Positions 1 through 12,911 of a stretch of DNA of 64,000 nucleotides are shown here, piece after piece. Source of the DNA: Aegilops tauschii subsp. strangulata (Eukaryota > Streptophyta > Magnoliopsida > Poales > Poaceae). The position numbers and the translations under genes were made by a program. The notes under the pieces are model-generated. The model was not told where the DNA came from. It did not search any database and was given only the letters and a program-made list of their open reading frames with translations. Every line of letters begins with the position of its first letter. Positions within the stretch are counted from its first letter, which is position 1. The stretch is from positions 89,925,322 through 89,989,321 of the forward strand of contig NC_053035.3 in the NCBI RefSeq assembly GCF_002575655.3, given 5' to 3'.

Positions 1-3000
1 GGCTAACCGGCCAAGCAATATACCATCTCGATCACCTCGTGATCAAAACCAAACGGTGATCTTTCCGGCGATCACAACCATGACCAACACTTGGCCTCAA
101 CATTATCATCAACATCCTGCCAATCTGTACTGCTCAAAATATCCACATATAAATCACCTATAAGTCATTCCGTCATGTGAGTGTTGATCGAACGGTGTGA
201 CCCAGTACGAACCCATGCCCATGACCGAGGACGCGGCTATCGATAGATTTAAATACACACACTCTGCAGAGGTAGCGCACTTTACCCACACCATGGAACC
301 CATGGCCTCGCACTCCCATTCAGGTGGACCAACGGCGTTCCGACAAAACCGATCTACTGCCATGACACTCTCCCAGCCACTCCGACTCAATCCCCACTGG
401 GCTAGTCCTGGGTGGCCCCGTGTCTACCAAAGACACAACGACCACCGTCGTGGCCAAAACATAAACGGTCCCAAACGGGGACCCGGATCCATAACAACAA
501 CAACGGGCACGCAAGGTTATGTCTGCTTACTAGGCCAGGGTAAGCATGCCCATAACCTTCCCTAGTTGGAAGCACCGACGAGAGGCATGACAATAGACCG
601 CATTAGGGCCTTCCCATAAAAGGCAAATGTGGTTGCACTGGAAAAAGCCCGATTCGGTGGCACCTGACCAACTTAATGACGGAATTTAACCCCAAAATAT
701 AGTAGTAATGACTGATACTCCGATATTATCTATCAACCTATAATCCAAGTCATAGCAATATCCAACAAATAATACAAGCATAATCTCATCATCTCAAAAT
801 ACTCCAAGGGTAGCACAACACTACTGTCATGATGAATCCAAAAAACAATAATCCTACTACTCCAATAACAAGAATAAAGCTATTCGGCTAAGATCCACAT
901 GTAAACATCGTCTCCGAAAATAATACTCCAAGCAATAGAACATCAACTAGCATCATGAAAATAATCATACTAACCACTAATAATCCAAAGGCAGCATGAT
1001 ATCCAAAGTAATACTCCAAAATATAATAACAGATACCATCATGGAAATAATCATAATATCAACCACTAATACTCCAATGGCAACATGATACTCATCATCT
1101 ACAAATATAACTCCTAGTAATCCAAACAAGAGCATGGCAACACCAAGATCAAAATAATACTCCGAGAAAATGCCATGCACAAAGTCATGTAGCTAAAGCA
1201 ATATTTTAAAAAAGTTCAAATAGATTAAACCATGTCACTGCATTACAGTGATGCAAATGGAGGGTGTGGCTTGCCAGGGGTGGAAGAAATCACTGGGAGA
1301 AAGTGCGAGAAACTCGCGGAAACGATCACCGGAAAACATACTCTCTCGGAGGGGGCTGAATAAGGGCAGGGGCGAAATGGTCATTTTCAAAATGTCAAAA
1401 CAAGGTGAAAATGGTCCCATCGGAACGGGCACGATGAAACGAAGACGTGGGCTTTGGAATCACCTGATTTGGAGCTACGGGTAAAAAGATAGGATAGTTT
1501 TTCTGCCAGGAACCCATTTGTAATTAAAAACATCACAAACAGGCCCTCAGCCGGAAAACAGAACGCGCAATCCAAAGAATACGCTTTCACCGAAGTGAAA
1601 ACTCATTTCTGACCGTAGAACACCACAGTACGTTTTCATCGCAAGCAAACGTATTTCTGGAATACCGCTTCCACTTATCCAGCTAGGCAAACGCGGGGCC
1701 GGCTCGTGTGACGCTGACGTGCGTGTCCCACGTGGGTGGGGCCCATCACTTGTCCACGCTGGACCGGGCGGGGTCAACGCCGTGCGGCTGACCAGTGGGG
1801 TCGAGGCGACGCGGGGCCCGCCTGGCCTGGTCAGCGCCTTCAACCTCTCGCGCCGGCGCTCGGCCGCGACAGAGGAGGATCTCGACGGGGCTCGTCGGCG
1901 ATTCCGGCCGCCTCCCGTGGCGCTCGGCACACCAACGTTCTCGGGGGACCAAGCCGCATCGCTTGGTCGGCCTCCCGGTTGCTGAAGACGACGGGAACGG
2001 GAGCAGCCTCGACCGCAGCGGACGGCCACGGCGGGCGGCGACGGGCACGGCTCCCTGGTGCCCCGGAGGGTGAGGGAAACGGCAGGGAGGGTCGCCGGAT
2101 GTAGATAGGGGCTCTGGTGGTGGAAGAGGGCAAGGAGGGGGACGGCTTTGAGCGGATTTAGCCGGGACAGAGCGGCGGCCGTGGCGACGAGGGGAAGGAA
2201 TGAGAGCTCCTCGACCTATTTTGGCTGGTCGGGGAGGCTTAGAGAGGAGGGGTGAGGCAGTGGGTGAGCTCGGAGGGTTCGGGGGAGGGCTTAAATAGGC
2301 GCGGCGCAAGGTGTCCGAGCTGTTGTCGCCGCGGACGCGTGTCCGGTGCCGCGGACGCATGTGCACGCGCATGAGCTCGGGGTTAGGCGACGAGGAGGAG
2401 CAGTGGAGGCTCTCACGGGGTAGAGGAGGCCAAGGGGGCGCACGGAGAAAGAAGACGGCGACGAACCGAGCCAAAACGCCACTGTGCTCTCGTGGGCGTT
2501 CGGCGGCGAGCGTCGGTGAGGGGTTTTACTGAGAGGGAGAGATGTCCAGGAGGACGCCGACGACGCGGTAAATCTATTAGACATGCTCGTGCTCGCTGAG
2601 ACGCCGAGCAGAGGAGGAGCCCGAGCAAGAAGCCATCCAGCTCGCGTCCATGGCATGCTAGAGAGGTGGTGACCGTGTGAGCTGGAGGGGAGAAGGTGCC
2701 AACGACTGGAAAACGTTGTCTAGTGCGTAGTCCATCCAGGGCAGGTTTCAACTACGGTGGTTGCTTGGTTAAAAGTGCTATGGTTAACTGGTAAACATCC
2801 TCTGAAGTTTACTGCAGTAAACTTGGGTGCGCACTGGTGATCAACAGGAGAGGGATTGGGCCAAATGGATTTGTCTGCGAGGTTTAGGGTAAGAAGAACT
2901 TTCATCCTAGTAACTTGGAGAATATTTGGATCAAGATAAATCATAGTTGATTTGCAACTGCCAAATCTGGTCCAGAAATGAGATTTGGATGATGCACTCA

Positions 3001-3983
3001 AATGGTGTGGCCACTTGACCTCAAATTTGGCAAGGCGTCATGATTTGATCATATAAAGACACTGTATAAGTTTCATACCAATTGGATTCACCAAAATGGT
3101 ACTTGCTTCACAAACATCCTTGCTGACCAGAAACTTGCAAAAATTCTAGAGGAATAATGGCTTGATGAACCATGCCCAAAATGGGTGGACGTAGGTTATA
3201 TGGATAATAGAAGGCCTAGAAAAATTGGCGGCCATAATGGAGCAAGATGAAATATACTTGCTTCACAAACTGAAATTTTGGGCAGAATCAAAGAATTGAA
3301 GATGAGCTCACATGGAGGCATGACATGAGCTCTTATTTGGTGGAGGGCTATGATATGATGATATGAGGGATCATGCAAAATGGCAACTCATTTGGATATG
3401 CCTAGCTTGCACCTCCTTCACAAAGCTTCTTTCTGGGAAGAAACTTTGGAAAATCATAACTAAATAATTACTAGGCAAATGAGGTTGCATTTTGGCATGT
3501 GGAAATGATATGGACAGTAAAAGGTGTCCAAGGAGTTTGAGGTTAATTAGGAAAAGGAAAATAGCACTTGCTTCACAATGTGCCATATAGGGCAGAATAG
3601 GAAATAAATTATTTGAGCAAGATGATAAACATGAAAAATGAAATATTTTTCCATATTTTAGAAAGATATGACCCAAACAATTTATGAGAATTATTTGGGA
3701 ATTTTAGGAGTGATGGAAATAAAGGTTGCTTCACAACCTAGGGCAGACAGGGTTATTCCTTTAATAGAAAAGGGAATATTTCTTAGAAAAAGAAATTAGG
3801 GTTTGGTCAAGCAGTGGAGTGACATGATCTTGGCAAGGTTTTGAGAATGATGAGCCACTTGGGAGGGAAATAGAGGATGATTTCCCAGGTGACAAGGCCA
3901 CAGAACCACTCCAAAAAGAAAAATAGAGCAAAAACCAATAAATCAAAAAGAAAAAGAAAAGGGCCAAAATCCAGGCTGTTACA
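1..3983 (-). mobile_element. 3' LTR (truncated by window edge) of minus-strand gypsy-like element
   Basis: Bases 1-3983 repeat 7746-11738 almost base for base, so they are two LTRs of one element. Reading the minus strand, this is the 3' LTR: it begins with tgtaaca at 3983 and is preceded by a purine tract. The outer end lies beyond the window. Comparing the first roughly 960 bp with the other copy I count about 24 substitutions (about 2.5%). A GC-rich block (1690-2300) produces many overlapping open frames in several phases, which I read as composition rather than genes. Gypsy affiliation rests on the tgtaaca ends, the Met-tRNA primer site and the 3' polypurine context, not on a polymerase. 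Confidence 0.85.
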
Positions 3984-5378
3984 ACTCTTACCCCCTTAAA
4001 GAAATCTCGTCCTCGAGATTTAGTTGCTCTGGGAACAAGTATGACTTGAGGATACCGTTTGCAACTCGGGCATCCTTTTTCCTTTATTTATTGTTCCCCC
4101 GAGAATTTCAGATGATCAACTTACCTTGCTCTGGGGTGGCTTTTCCCCAAATTTTGATGGGTCATTGCTCATATACCAAATCCTTTTGCTGACGTTGATT
4201 TTCTCATATCTGCGGTGATGTCCGATGGATCTGATCATAAATTTCCTTTTGGTCATGAAAACCTTTTTATTTCTGTCATGGGGTTGCTGCAAGCCTTCTG
4301 GGTTCAATAAATGCTTAGAATTAATCATGGTCATCTTCTGACGGGATCTGACTGCTCATAGGTGCACTGATTTATCTTGATTTATTTCCTTTGGCTCGAG
4401 CATGTGGCATACACCAGAGATTTGACTGCCTTCTGTCGTGAGCAATATAACGGTGCATGGAGTTATAGCTATGTCATACCTCAAATATTTACATCTGAGA
4501 CTTTGCCCAACAGGGGCTGACGGACAAATGCTTTCCCTGACAGACTGACTGGGTACTTGATTCTGTCGGCGAGTATACCGGGTCTGAGCTGATTATTTGG
4601 CTTTTGACTTTCTCATTTTGTCGGTATACCCATTTTTGTTAATACGCATATCAAGCGGGTCAGCGGGATATGAAAATCCTTGTAAATAGAGTAGGCCGCT
4701 GAAGATGTATGTCTTTGTGGATCCATATGGAATTATGGCCTCCAACTGACTTGGGGTATCCGGACCCTGATGGTCGTGAAAAATCATCATACCTTTGTTG
4801 TCAGTCTCACCCTTTAACGGTCATGATTTTCTTTGTCAGGATACCTTACTGAAATAACTTGGCCACAAATGTCCTTGATTCTTCGTATGACCATGACTGT
4901 GGCTACTGCAATATTGTTGGCATTATTCCTTCTGCTTATTTTCTGACCTGTGTCCACACATATATGACATGTACTCATGGTTTATAGCTGTACGGAGCTC
5001 ATTGTTGAAGCCAATCATACAAAAAGGTGACAAGAGTTCATGAGATCCCCTTGTAGGTGCGGAATATTGGCCTTGGTGGCCATTGTCAAGACTATTGCTT
5101 CTGTGATGCCATATTCAGATCTTGTCGATCCTTGCCTTACATAAGGTGTGTATCTCTGCTTATCTTCATTTGCATGACTTATGAGGTTGTTGGGTCCGTA
5201 CCTTTCTTAGGTATATCCTATTATTGCGGGAGGCATATGTTTTGACTGAATTGTTCCTCTGACAAAATTATTGTGACTCTGATCCTTGAGATGTACTGCC
5301 ATATACTACCAACTCATCATATAATCTCTGAGAACGGTGCATAGTGTGGTACTGACGCGGACTGGGTGGCTTACGAGG

Positions 5379-5625
5379 GAAGCCATCCGAGTAGCTTGCT
5401 GAGGAAGACTCTTAGATTCTGCTCGAGGCTTTTGTCTGGGTAGCGTGCAGAAGAAATCTCGATAACTTACACACGAAGCTTGGTCGGATTATTGTGCTGG
5501 AGAAACTTGAGTTCCGTACTTGAGAAGCTTCTCCTCGGGTTTGCTTGTTGAGAAAAATTCATTTCCGTCTGTCAGAAGCTTTTACCGAGGTATCTTGTTG
5601 AGAAAGACCGGGTACCGTGGGCCGG
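5379..5625. repeat. Degenerate ~50-bp tandem repeat block
   Basis: A gaagct-like core followed by a ccgag/ctcgg element recurs at about 5379, 5425, 5475, 5523 and 5575, a spacing of 46-52 bp. The copies are diverged and keep no common reading frame. Confidence 0.55.
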
Positions 5626-6424
5626 AAATATTTCACATATCATGCTGAGGAGAAAAATTGAGGAGCCTTGCCTCATAAATTTCTTCCGATAGCGTGTGGA
5701 ATAATGTTGGGTTTCTTATATCCAAAACTTCATACTGATATGCAGACTGAAATCCATGCACACGTCCATAATATTTTGTGGCTGATCATTTGCATGAGAA
5801 AATTTGTTTGACTGTCTTCCTTGAGCATATCACATCCTGACTTTCTCTTGGAGTATAACATATTTCAAGTATCATTTATTTCTGAGCCAAAACTTTGCCT
5901 ATGATCCCTACCTTTGACTGAAAAATATACCGTTGGTCTTGCATCTGACTTGTCTTTCTGCTGGCTGGATCATTACTGCTGTAGAATTGATGCGGATAAT
6001 CAACCCAAGACACAATTGGTATTCTGAGCAGATATTCCTTATATCATGCGGTTGACTGAGAAGGCCATAATGTTTAGCTGAGCTTCTTCCAAATATTTGA
6101 AATACTTATTACTTCTTTGAGTCCGGTGTCAGTTGATGAGCAACTCTTTATAGGGGAAAAATAATGTAACACCGGGGCCCAAAAAGAAAGAAGCAAAAGA
6201 AAACTCAACTAAACAAAAACACACAACAACAATCAATCCACACACAATCAATGTCGCATTTTACTGCTAGTCATACAATATGCATGCCTACTTAAGCACA
6301 CAAATCTCGCGGGATCTCCGGTTCTACGATCTAGCATGCTGTGACGATGTGCACGAGGACGAATAAATGTGTGGAAAAATTGGTGTAAACAGCGCTACAC
6401 CAAGTGCTAGCTTAGCCAGGTAGC

Positions 6425-6595
6425 AACCTGGACTAGCTCGCAGACTAAGGCATAGCCTTGTGGTGGGAAGGGGTTGATGCCTTCCCACCCACCCAGGTTC
6501 AAGGCATGGTACTTGCAATTTGGGTTTGTTGCACCAATTATACTGTAAGGGGTTCCCTTACAGTCTTTCTGTCAAAAAAAACCTGGACTAGCTCG
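6425..6595 (+). mobile_element. Small tRNA-derived SINE with 16-bp target site duplication
   Basis: A 139-bp body (6441-6579) ends in a short poly(A) and is bracketed by a perfect 16-bp direct repeat, aacctggactagctcg, at 6425-6440 and 6580-6595. It holds a pol III box B match (gttcaaggc, 6497-6505) and a weaker box A (tagccttgtgg, 6453-6463) 33 bp upstream. Length, A-tail, internal promoter and long TSD are what target-primed SINE insertion leaves. The tail upstream of the A run (ttacagtctttctgtc) looks like the kind of 3' end shared with a partner LINE, but that is inference. Confidence 0.8.
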
Positions 6596-7165
6596 GAGGT
6601 GAGGACGCATTCGGTAATCATGTAGTGGGACACAAAGGTCGCAACCACATTATTATCAAGCGAATGGAAAAAGATCCGTACTCGTCCAATAAATAGGATA
6701 GCGAGGAAAAACTGAGGCTACTGGCACTACCCTTTCTTGATAACTACGATCATTAAGGGTTGCCAAAATGACAAGAAAAAGGACGATCCGTGATAGAAGC
6801 ATGTCTACCACCGAAACAAAAGGTGGGGCTGAAGGAAATAATTCGGCGCGATACTTGAGCACCATTTTTGCAAACAGTGTCAGGATCACTTGGCATCACT
6901 CTGCTGGGACAGAAATGACGCCAAACACCGAAGAATGAGCAAGAAAAGAAAACTGGAGAAATGCAAAGGCTGAGCTGTAGTGGATCCGAACCGATGCCAT
7001 CTACACTCACCAGATTAAACTGTTAGTAAAAATACTAAGACTATATGCATGCTATGCAACAAACAAATGCAGCAACCAAATGCGACAAACAAGACCACCT
7101 CTAAACTACCGATTTCTACCAGTTTCTACCGCTCACGCTGACTAGGGCGTCCTACAGCCAGACCT

Positions 7166-7177
7166 GCTCTGATACCA
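7166..7177 (-). promoter_or_regulatory. Primer binding site, initiator Met-tRNA type
   Basis: gctctgatacca on the plus strand is tggtatcagagc on the minus strand, the standard plant retrotransposon primer site for initiator tRNA-Met. It lies 4 bp from the LTR edge at 7182 and fixes the element's orientation as minus. Confidence 0.9.
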
Positions 7178-7181
7178 AGCC

Positions 7182-10100
7182 TGTGGCACCCCGGCTCAGA
7201 GAAAAAGGAACGCCCCGTATTCCAGCCCAGAGATCGAGGAGAGGTCTCTGGAATACGGCACTGCTTGACATAGAACAAATCAGCTCTTATTACAAGAATA
7301 ATAATTACACGGGTCTGATGTTACAATGATCACATCAGCATGGCGGCACTACGCCTGCGATACTACACTTGCTCTATGCTAGCAGCGGAACAACTCGTAG
7401 CAGCGGAAAACTTCTAGCAGCGGAATAACGACGAAGGTGGTGAACTCCACTTTGCAGGGACTCTGGCTAGGACACGATCTAGCTCGCACGAACGGACACC
7501 ACAACAAACAATCAAGCAATCACGGCAGCACCTGCAATCTGGCATGACACGCCAGGTCAGTACATTGAATGTACTTGCAAGCTCACAACAACGAGAAGCA
7601 TCAAGGCAAAACAACAACATAGCATTAAGCAGGTTAATTAAATTAACATCTACCATGATACGACAGCAACTACTACGCATGATATGAAACTATTTCAATA
7701 CTAATAAATCACCATCTCAGATCTCCATATAACCATATCTCTGTTGGCTAACCGGCCAAGCAATATACCATCTCGATCACCTCGTGATCAAAACCAAACG
7801 GTGATCTTTCCGGCGATCACAACCATGACCAACACTTGGCCTCAACATTATCATCAACATCCTGCCAATCTGTACTGCTCAAAATATCCACATATAAATC
7901 ACCTATAAGTCATTCCGTCATGTGAGTGTTGATCGAACGGTGTGACCTAGTACGAACCCATGCCCATGACCGAGGACGCGGCTATCGATAGATTCAAATA
8001 CACACACTCTGCAGAGGTAGCGCACTTTACCCACACCACGGAACCCATGCCCTCGCACTCCCATTTGGGTGGACCAACGGCGTTCCGACAAAACCGATCT
8101 ACAGCCATGAAACTCTCCCAGCCACTCCGACTCAATCCCCACTGGGCTAGTCCTGGGTGGCCCCATGTCTACCAAAGACACAACGACCACCGTCGTGGCC
8201 AAAACATAAACGGTCCCAAACGGGGACCCGGATCCATAACAACAACAACGGGCACACAAGGTTATGTCTGCTTACCGGGCCAGGGTAAGCAAGCCCATAA
8301 CCTTCCCTAGTTGGAGGCACTAACGAGAGGCACGACAATAGACCGCATTAGGGCCTTCCCATAAAAGGCAAATGTGGTTGCACTGGAAAAAGCCTGGTTC
8401 GGTGGCACCTGACCAACTTAATGACGGAATTTAACCCCAAAATATAGTAGTAATGACTGATACTCCGATATCATCTATCAACCTATAATCCAAGTCATAG
8501 CAATATCCAACAAATAATCCAAGCATAATCTCATCATCTCAAAATACTCCAAGGGTAGCACAACACTACTGTCATAATGAATCCAAAAAACAATAATCCT
8601 ACTACTCCAATAACAAGAATAAAGCTATTCGGCTAAGATCCACATGTAAACATCATCTCCGAAAATAATACTCCAAGCAACAGAACATCAACTAGCATCA
8701 TGAAAATAATCATACTAACCACTAATAATCCAAAGGCAGCATGATATCCAAAGTAATACTCCAAAATATAATAACAGATACCATCATGGAAATAATCATA
8801 ATATCAACCACTAATACTCCAATGGCAACATGATACTCATCAACTACAAATATAACTCCTAGTAATCCAAACAAGAGCATGGCAACAGCAAGATCAAAAT
8901 AATACTCCGAGAAAATGCCATGCACAAAGTCATGTAGCTAAAGCAATATTTTAAACAAGTTCAAATAGATTAAACCATGTCACCGCATTACAGTGATGCA
9001 AATGGAGGGTGTGGCTTGCCTGGGGTGGAAGAAATCACCGGGAGAAAGTGCGAGAAACTCGCGGAAAGGATCGCCGGAAAACGTACTCTCTCGGAGGGGG
9101 CTGAATAAGGGCAGGGGCAAAATTGTCATTTTCAGAATGTCAAAACATGGTGAAAACGGTCCCATCGAAACGGGCTCGATGAAATGAAGACGTGGGCTTT
9201 GGAATCACCTGATTTGGAGCTGCGGGTAAAAAGATAGGATAGTTTTTCTGCCAGGGACCCATTTGTAAATAAAAACATCACAAACAGGCCCTCAGCCGGA
9301 AAACAGAATGCGCAATCCAGAGAGTACGTTTTCACCGAAGTGAAAACGCATTTCTGACCGTAGAACACCAGAGTACGTTTTCATCGCAAGAAACGTATTT
9401 CTGGAATACCGCTTCCACTTATCCAGCTAGGCAAACGCGGGGCCGGCTCGTGTGACGCTGACGTGCGTGTCCCACGTGGGTGGGGCCCATCACTTATCCA
9501 CGCTGGACCGGGCGGGGTCAACGTCGTGCGGCTGACCGGTGGGGTCGAGGCGACGCGGGGCCCGCCTGGCCTGGTCAGCGCCTTCAACCTCTCGCGCCGG
9601 CGCTCGGGCGCGGCAGAGGAGGATCCCGACGGGGCTCGTCGGAGATTCCGGCCGCCTCCTGCAGCGCTTGGCACACCAACATGCTCGGGGGACTGAGCCG
9701 CATCGCCTGGTCGGCCTCCCGGTTGCCTAAGACGACGGGAACGGGAGCATCCTCGACCGCAGCGGACGGCCACGGCGGGCGGCGACGGGCACAGCTCCCT
9801 GGTGCGCCGGAGGGTGAGGGAAACGGCAGGGGAGGGTCGCCGGATGTAGATAGGGGCTCTAGTGGTGGAAGAGGGCAAGGAGGGGGACGGCTTTGAGCGG
9901 ATTTAGCCGTGACAGAGCGGCGGCCGTGGCGACGAGGGGAAGGAAGGAGAGCTCCTCGAGCTCGTTTGGGTGGTCGGGGAGGCTTACAGAGGAGGGGTGA
10001 GGCTGTGGGTGAGCTCAGAGGGCTCGGGGGAGGGCTTAAATAGGCGCGGCGCGAGGTGTCCGAGCTGTCGTCATCGCGGACGCATGTCCGGCGCCGCGGA

Positions 10101-11738
10101 CGTGTGTGCACGCGCATGAGCTCGGGGTTAGGCGACGAGGAGGAGCAGTGGAGGCTCTCACGGGGCAGAGGAGGCCAAGGGGGCGCAGGGAGGAAGAAGA
10201 CGGCGATGAACCGAGCCAAAACGCCACTGTGCTCTCGTGGGCGTTCGGCGGCGAGCGTCGGTGAGCGTCGGTGAGGGGTTTTACTGAGAGGGAGAGAGGT
10301 CAAGGAGGACGCCGACGACGCGGTAAATCTATTAGACATGCTCGTGCTCACTGAGACGCCGAGTAGAGGAGGGGCCCGAGCAAGAAGCCATCTAGCTCGC
10401 GTCCATGGCATGCCAGAGAGGTGGTGACCGCATGAGCTGGAGGGGAGAAGCTGCCAACGACTGGAAAACGTTGTCTAGTGCGTAGTCCATCCAAGGCAGG
10501 TTTCAACTACAGTGGTAGCTTGGTTAAAAGTGCTATGGTTAACTGGTAAACAACCTCTGAAGTTTACTGCAGTAAACTTGGGTGCGCACTGGTGATAAAC
10601 AGGAGAGGGATTGGGCCAAATGGATTTCTCTGCGAGGTTTAGGGTAAGAAGAACTTTCATCCTGGTAACTTGGAGAAGATTTGGATCAAGATAAATCATA
10701 GTTGCTTTGCAACTGCCAAATCTGGTCCAGAAATGAGATTTGGATGATGCACTCAAATGGTGTGTCCACTTGAGCTCGAATTAGGCAAGGCTTCATGATT
10801 TGATCATATAAAGATGTTGTATAAGTTTCATACCAATTGGATTCACCAAAATGGTACTTGCTTCACAAACATCCTTGCTGACCAGAAACTTGCAAAAAAT
10901 TTAGAGGAATAATGGCTTGATGAACCATGCCCAAAATGGGTGGACGTAGGTTATAAGGATAATAGAAGGCCTATAAAAATTGGCAGCCATAATGGAGCAA
11001 GATAAAATATACTTGCTTCACAAACTGAAATGTTGGGCAGAATCAAAGAATTGAAGATGATCTCACATGGAGGCATGACATGAGCTCTACTTTGGTGGAG
11101 GGCTATTATATGATGATATGAGGGATCATGCAAAATGGCAACTCATTTGGATATGCCTAGTTTGCACCTCCTTCACAAAGCTTCTTTCTTGGAAGAAACT
11201 TTGGAAAATCATAATTAAATAATTACTAGGCAAATGAGGTTGCATTTTGGCATGTGGAAATGATATGGACAGGAAAAGCTGTCCAAGGAGTTTGAGGTTA
11301 ATTGGGAATAGGAAAATAGCACTTGCTTCACAATGTGCCATATAGGGCAGAATAGGAAATGAATTATTTGAGCAAGATGATAAACCTGACAAATGAAATA
11401 TTTTGCCATATTTCAGAAAGATATGACCCAAACAATTTATGAGAATTATTTGGGAATTTTAGGAGTGATGGAAATAAAGGTTGCTTCACAACCTAGGGCA
11501 GACAGGGTTATTCCTTTAATAGAAAAGGGAATATTCCTGAGAAAAAGAAATTAGGGTTTGGTCAAGCAGTGGAGTGACATGATCTTGGCAATGTTTTGAG
11601 AATGATGAGCCACTTGGGAGGGAAAAAGAGGATGATTGCCCAGGTGACAAGGCCACAGAACCACTCCAAAAAGAAAAATAGAGCAAAAACCAATAAATCA
11701 AAAAGAAAAAGAAAAGGGGCAAAATCCAGGTTGTTACA
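7182..11738 (-). mobile_element. 5' LTR (4557 bp) of minus-strand gypsy-like element
   Basis: This is the complete LTR. On the plus strand it opens with tgtggcaccccggctcag at 7182 and closes with tgttaca at 11738, giving TG...CA ends on either strand. It adjoins the primer site at 7166-7177. The insertion point at 11738/11739 cuts into a Fatima-type gag gene that continues to the right; the left half of that host element lies outside the window. At over 4.5 kb it is much longer than a typical LTR and longer than the element's own internal region. Confidence 0.88.
10035..10043 (-). promoter_or_regulatory. Possible TATA box of the 5' LTR
   Basis: cttaaatag on the plus strand reads ctatttaag on the minus strand, inside a GC-rich part of the LTR in the element's transcription direction. 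The same motif sits in the other LTR near 2290. Position and composition suggest a core promoter; nothing else supports it. Confidence 0.35.
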
Positions 11739-12830
11739 ACCACCCCGCAGAAATAAAGACGAAAGAGTTCGGGGTCACACGTACGACCCTCGGCAGACCT
11801 TGGACAGTAGAGCAGGACACACAAGATCGATCTACGGATCGCGAGGACGTGCCTCGAGGAACGAAGACGGCTACCTATTCGGACGTGACAAATCTAACCA
11901 CGCCCGGGCCGAATGCCGCAGATGGACTCCATCAGAGCTACACCGCGATGCGGCCCGGTACAGAGGTGCCACACACCCTCTCTTCTTCATAGATGAAGTA
12001 ATAGATCATGAATTCCCCGAGGGGTTCAAGCCCGTCAATATCGAATCATATGACGGCACAACCGATCCCGCAGTATGGATCGAGGACTTTATTCTCCATA
12101 TCCATATGGCTCGAGGAGATGATCTCCACGCCATTAAATACCTCCCGCTAAAGCTCAAAGGGCCAGCTCGGCACTGGCTTAACAGCCTGCCTGAAAGCTC
12201 CATCGGCAGTTGGGAGGACTTGGAAGAGGCTTTCCTTGATAACTTCCAAGGAACTTATGTCCGGCCACCAGACGCCGATGACTTAAGCCACATAGTTCAA
12301 CAACCCGGAGAATCAGCCAGAAAATTCTGGACTAGGTTCCTAACCAAAAAGAACCAGATCGTCGACTGTCCGGATGCCGAAGCCCTAGCGGCCTTTAAGC
12401 ATAGCATCTAGGACGAATGGCTCACCCGCCACCTCGGCCAAGAAAAACCGAGGTCCATGGGGCACTTATGACCCGCTTTTGCGCGGGAGAAGATAGTTGG
12501 CTGGCTCGCAGTACATGCACGGCCAACAAAACAAGCCCCTCCGAGGCCAAAAACAGCACTGGCAAGCTCCGGCGCAACAGAAACAAACGCCGAAGCAACG
12601 GCGATAACACCGACAACACAACAGTTCATGCCGGATTCAGTGGCTCAAAGTCCGGCCGGCGAAAGAAGCCCTATAAAAGGAGTAGCGGAAAACCATCCAG
12701 CTTGGACCGCATACTCGATCGTCCTTGCCAAATACACGGCACCCCAGACAAACCGGCCAACCATACTAACAGAGACTGCCGGGTCTTTAAACAAGCCAGC
12801 AAGGTTAATAGCAGAAACTAAGAAGGGGAA
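11739..12830 (+). pseudogene. gag: Gypsy Gag fragment, 5'-truncated, with stop and frame disruption
   Basis: The translated segment carries the plant gypsy Gag core (retrotransposon gag family): a region with YDGTTDPAVWIEDF, then LPLKLKGPARHWLNSLP, then a segment ending in FKHSI. An in-frame TAG at 12409-12411 follows and breaks the conserved DEW continuation, most simply a CAG-to-TAG change. A second frame resumes with MTRFCAGEDSWLARS and a basic tail with CQIHGTPDKPANHTNRDC, a His/Cys motif usual at the Gag C-terminus of this group. Gag would form the cytoplasmic particle that packages element RNA. The N-terminus is lost to the insertion at 11738. It cannot make a full-length protein. Confidence 0.8.
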
Positions 12831-12911
12831 TCACAGAGCGAGGACGATGACGAAGAGCCCCGGCAGCCGAACCCCAGGGGGCAAAAGAAATTTCCCCCTC
12901 AAGTCAAAACG

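Larger units (their letters stand above)
3984..7181 (-). mobile_element. Internal region of the long-LTR gypsy-like element, no pol recognised
   Basis: This lies between the two LTRs. On the minus strand it starts with a Met-tRNA primer site at its right end and finishes at the left with a purine tract (aagggggtaagagt) next to the LTR, the usual gypsy arrangement. At 3.2 kb it is too short for a complete gag-pol, and I find no protease, reverse transcriptase or integrase motif on either strand. Only short open frames occur. It is therefore non-autonomous or badly decayed. It contains a SINE (6441-6579) and a degenerate 50-bp repeat block (5379-5625). A string tgtaacaccggggccc near 6169 resembles an LTR terminus and may mark another old insertion. 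Confidence 0.75.

Noticed and set aside
1547..2656. Overlapping open frames in the left LTR, mirrored at 9381-10411
   Set aside because: They lie in a GC-rich LTR block, are open in several phases, and differ between the two LTR copies without synonymous bias.
7161..7181. Possible tRNA remnant
   Set aside because: It is only the 12-bp primer-site complement next to an LTR.
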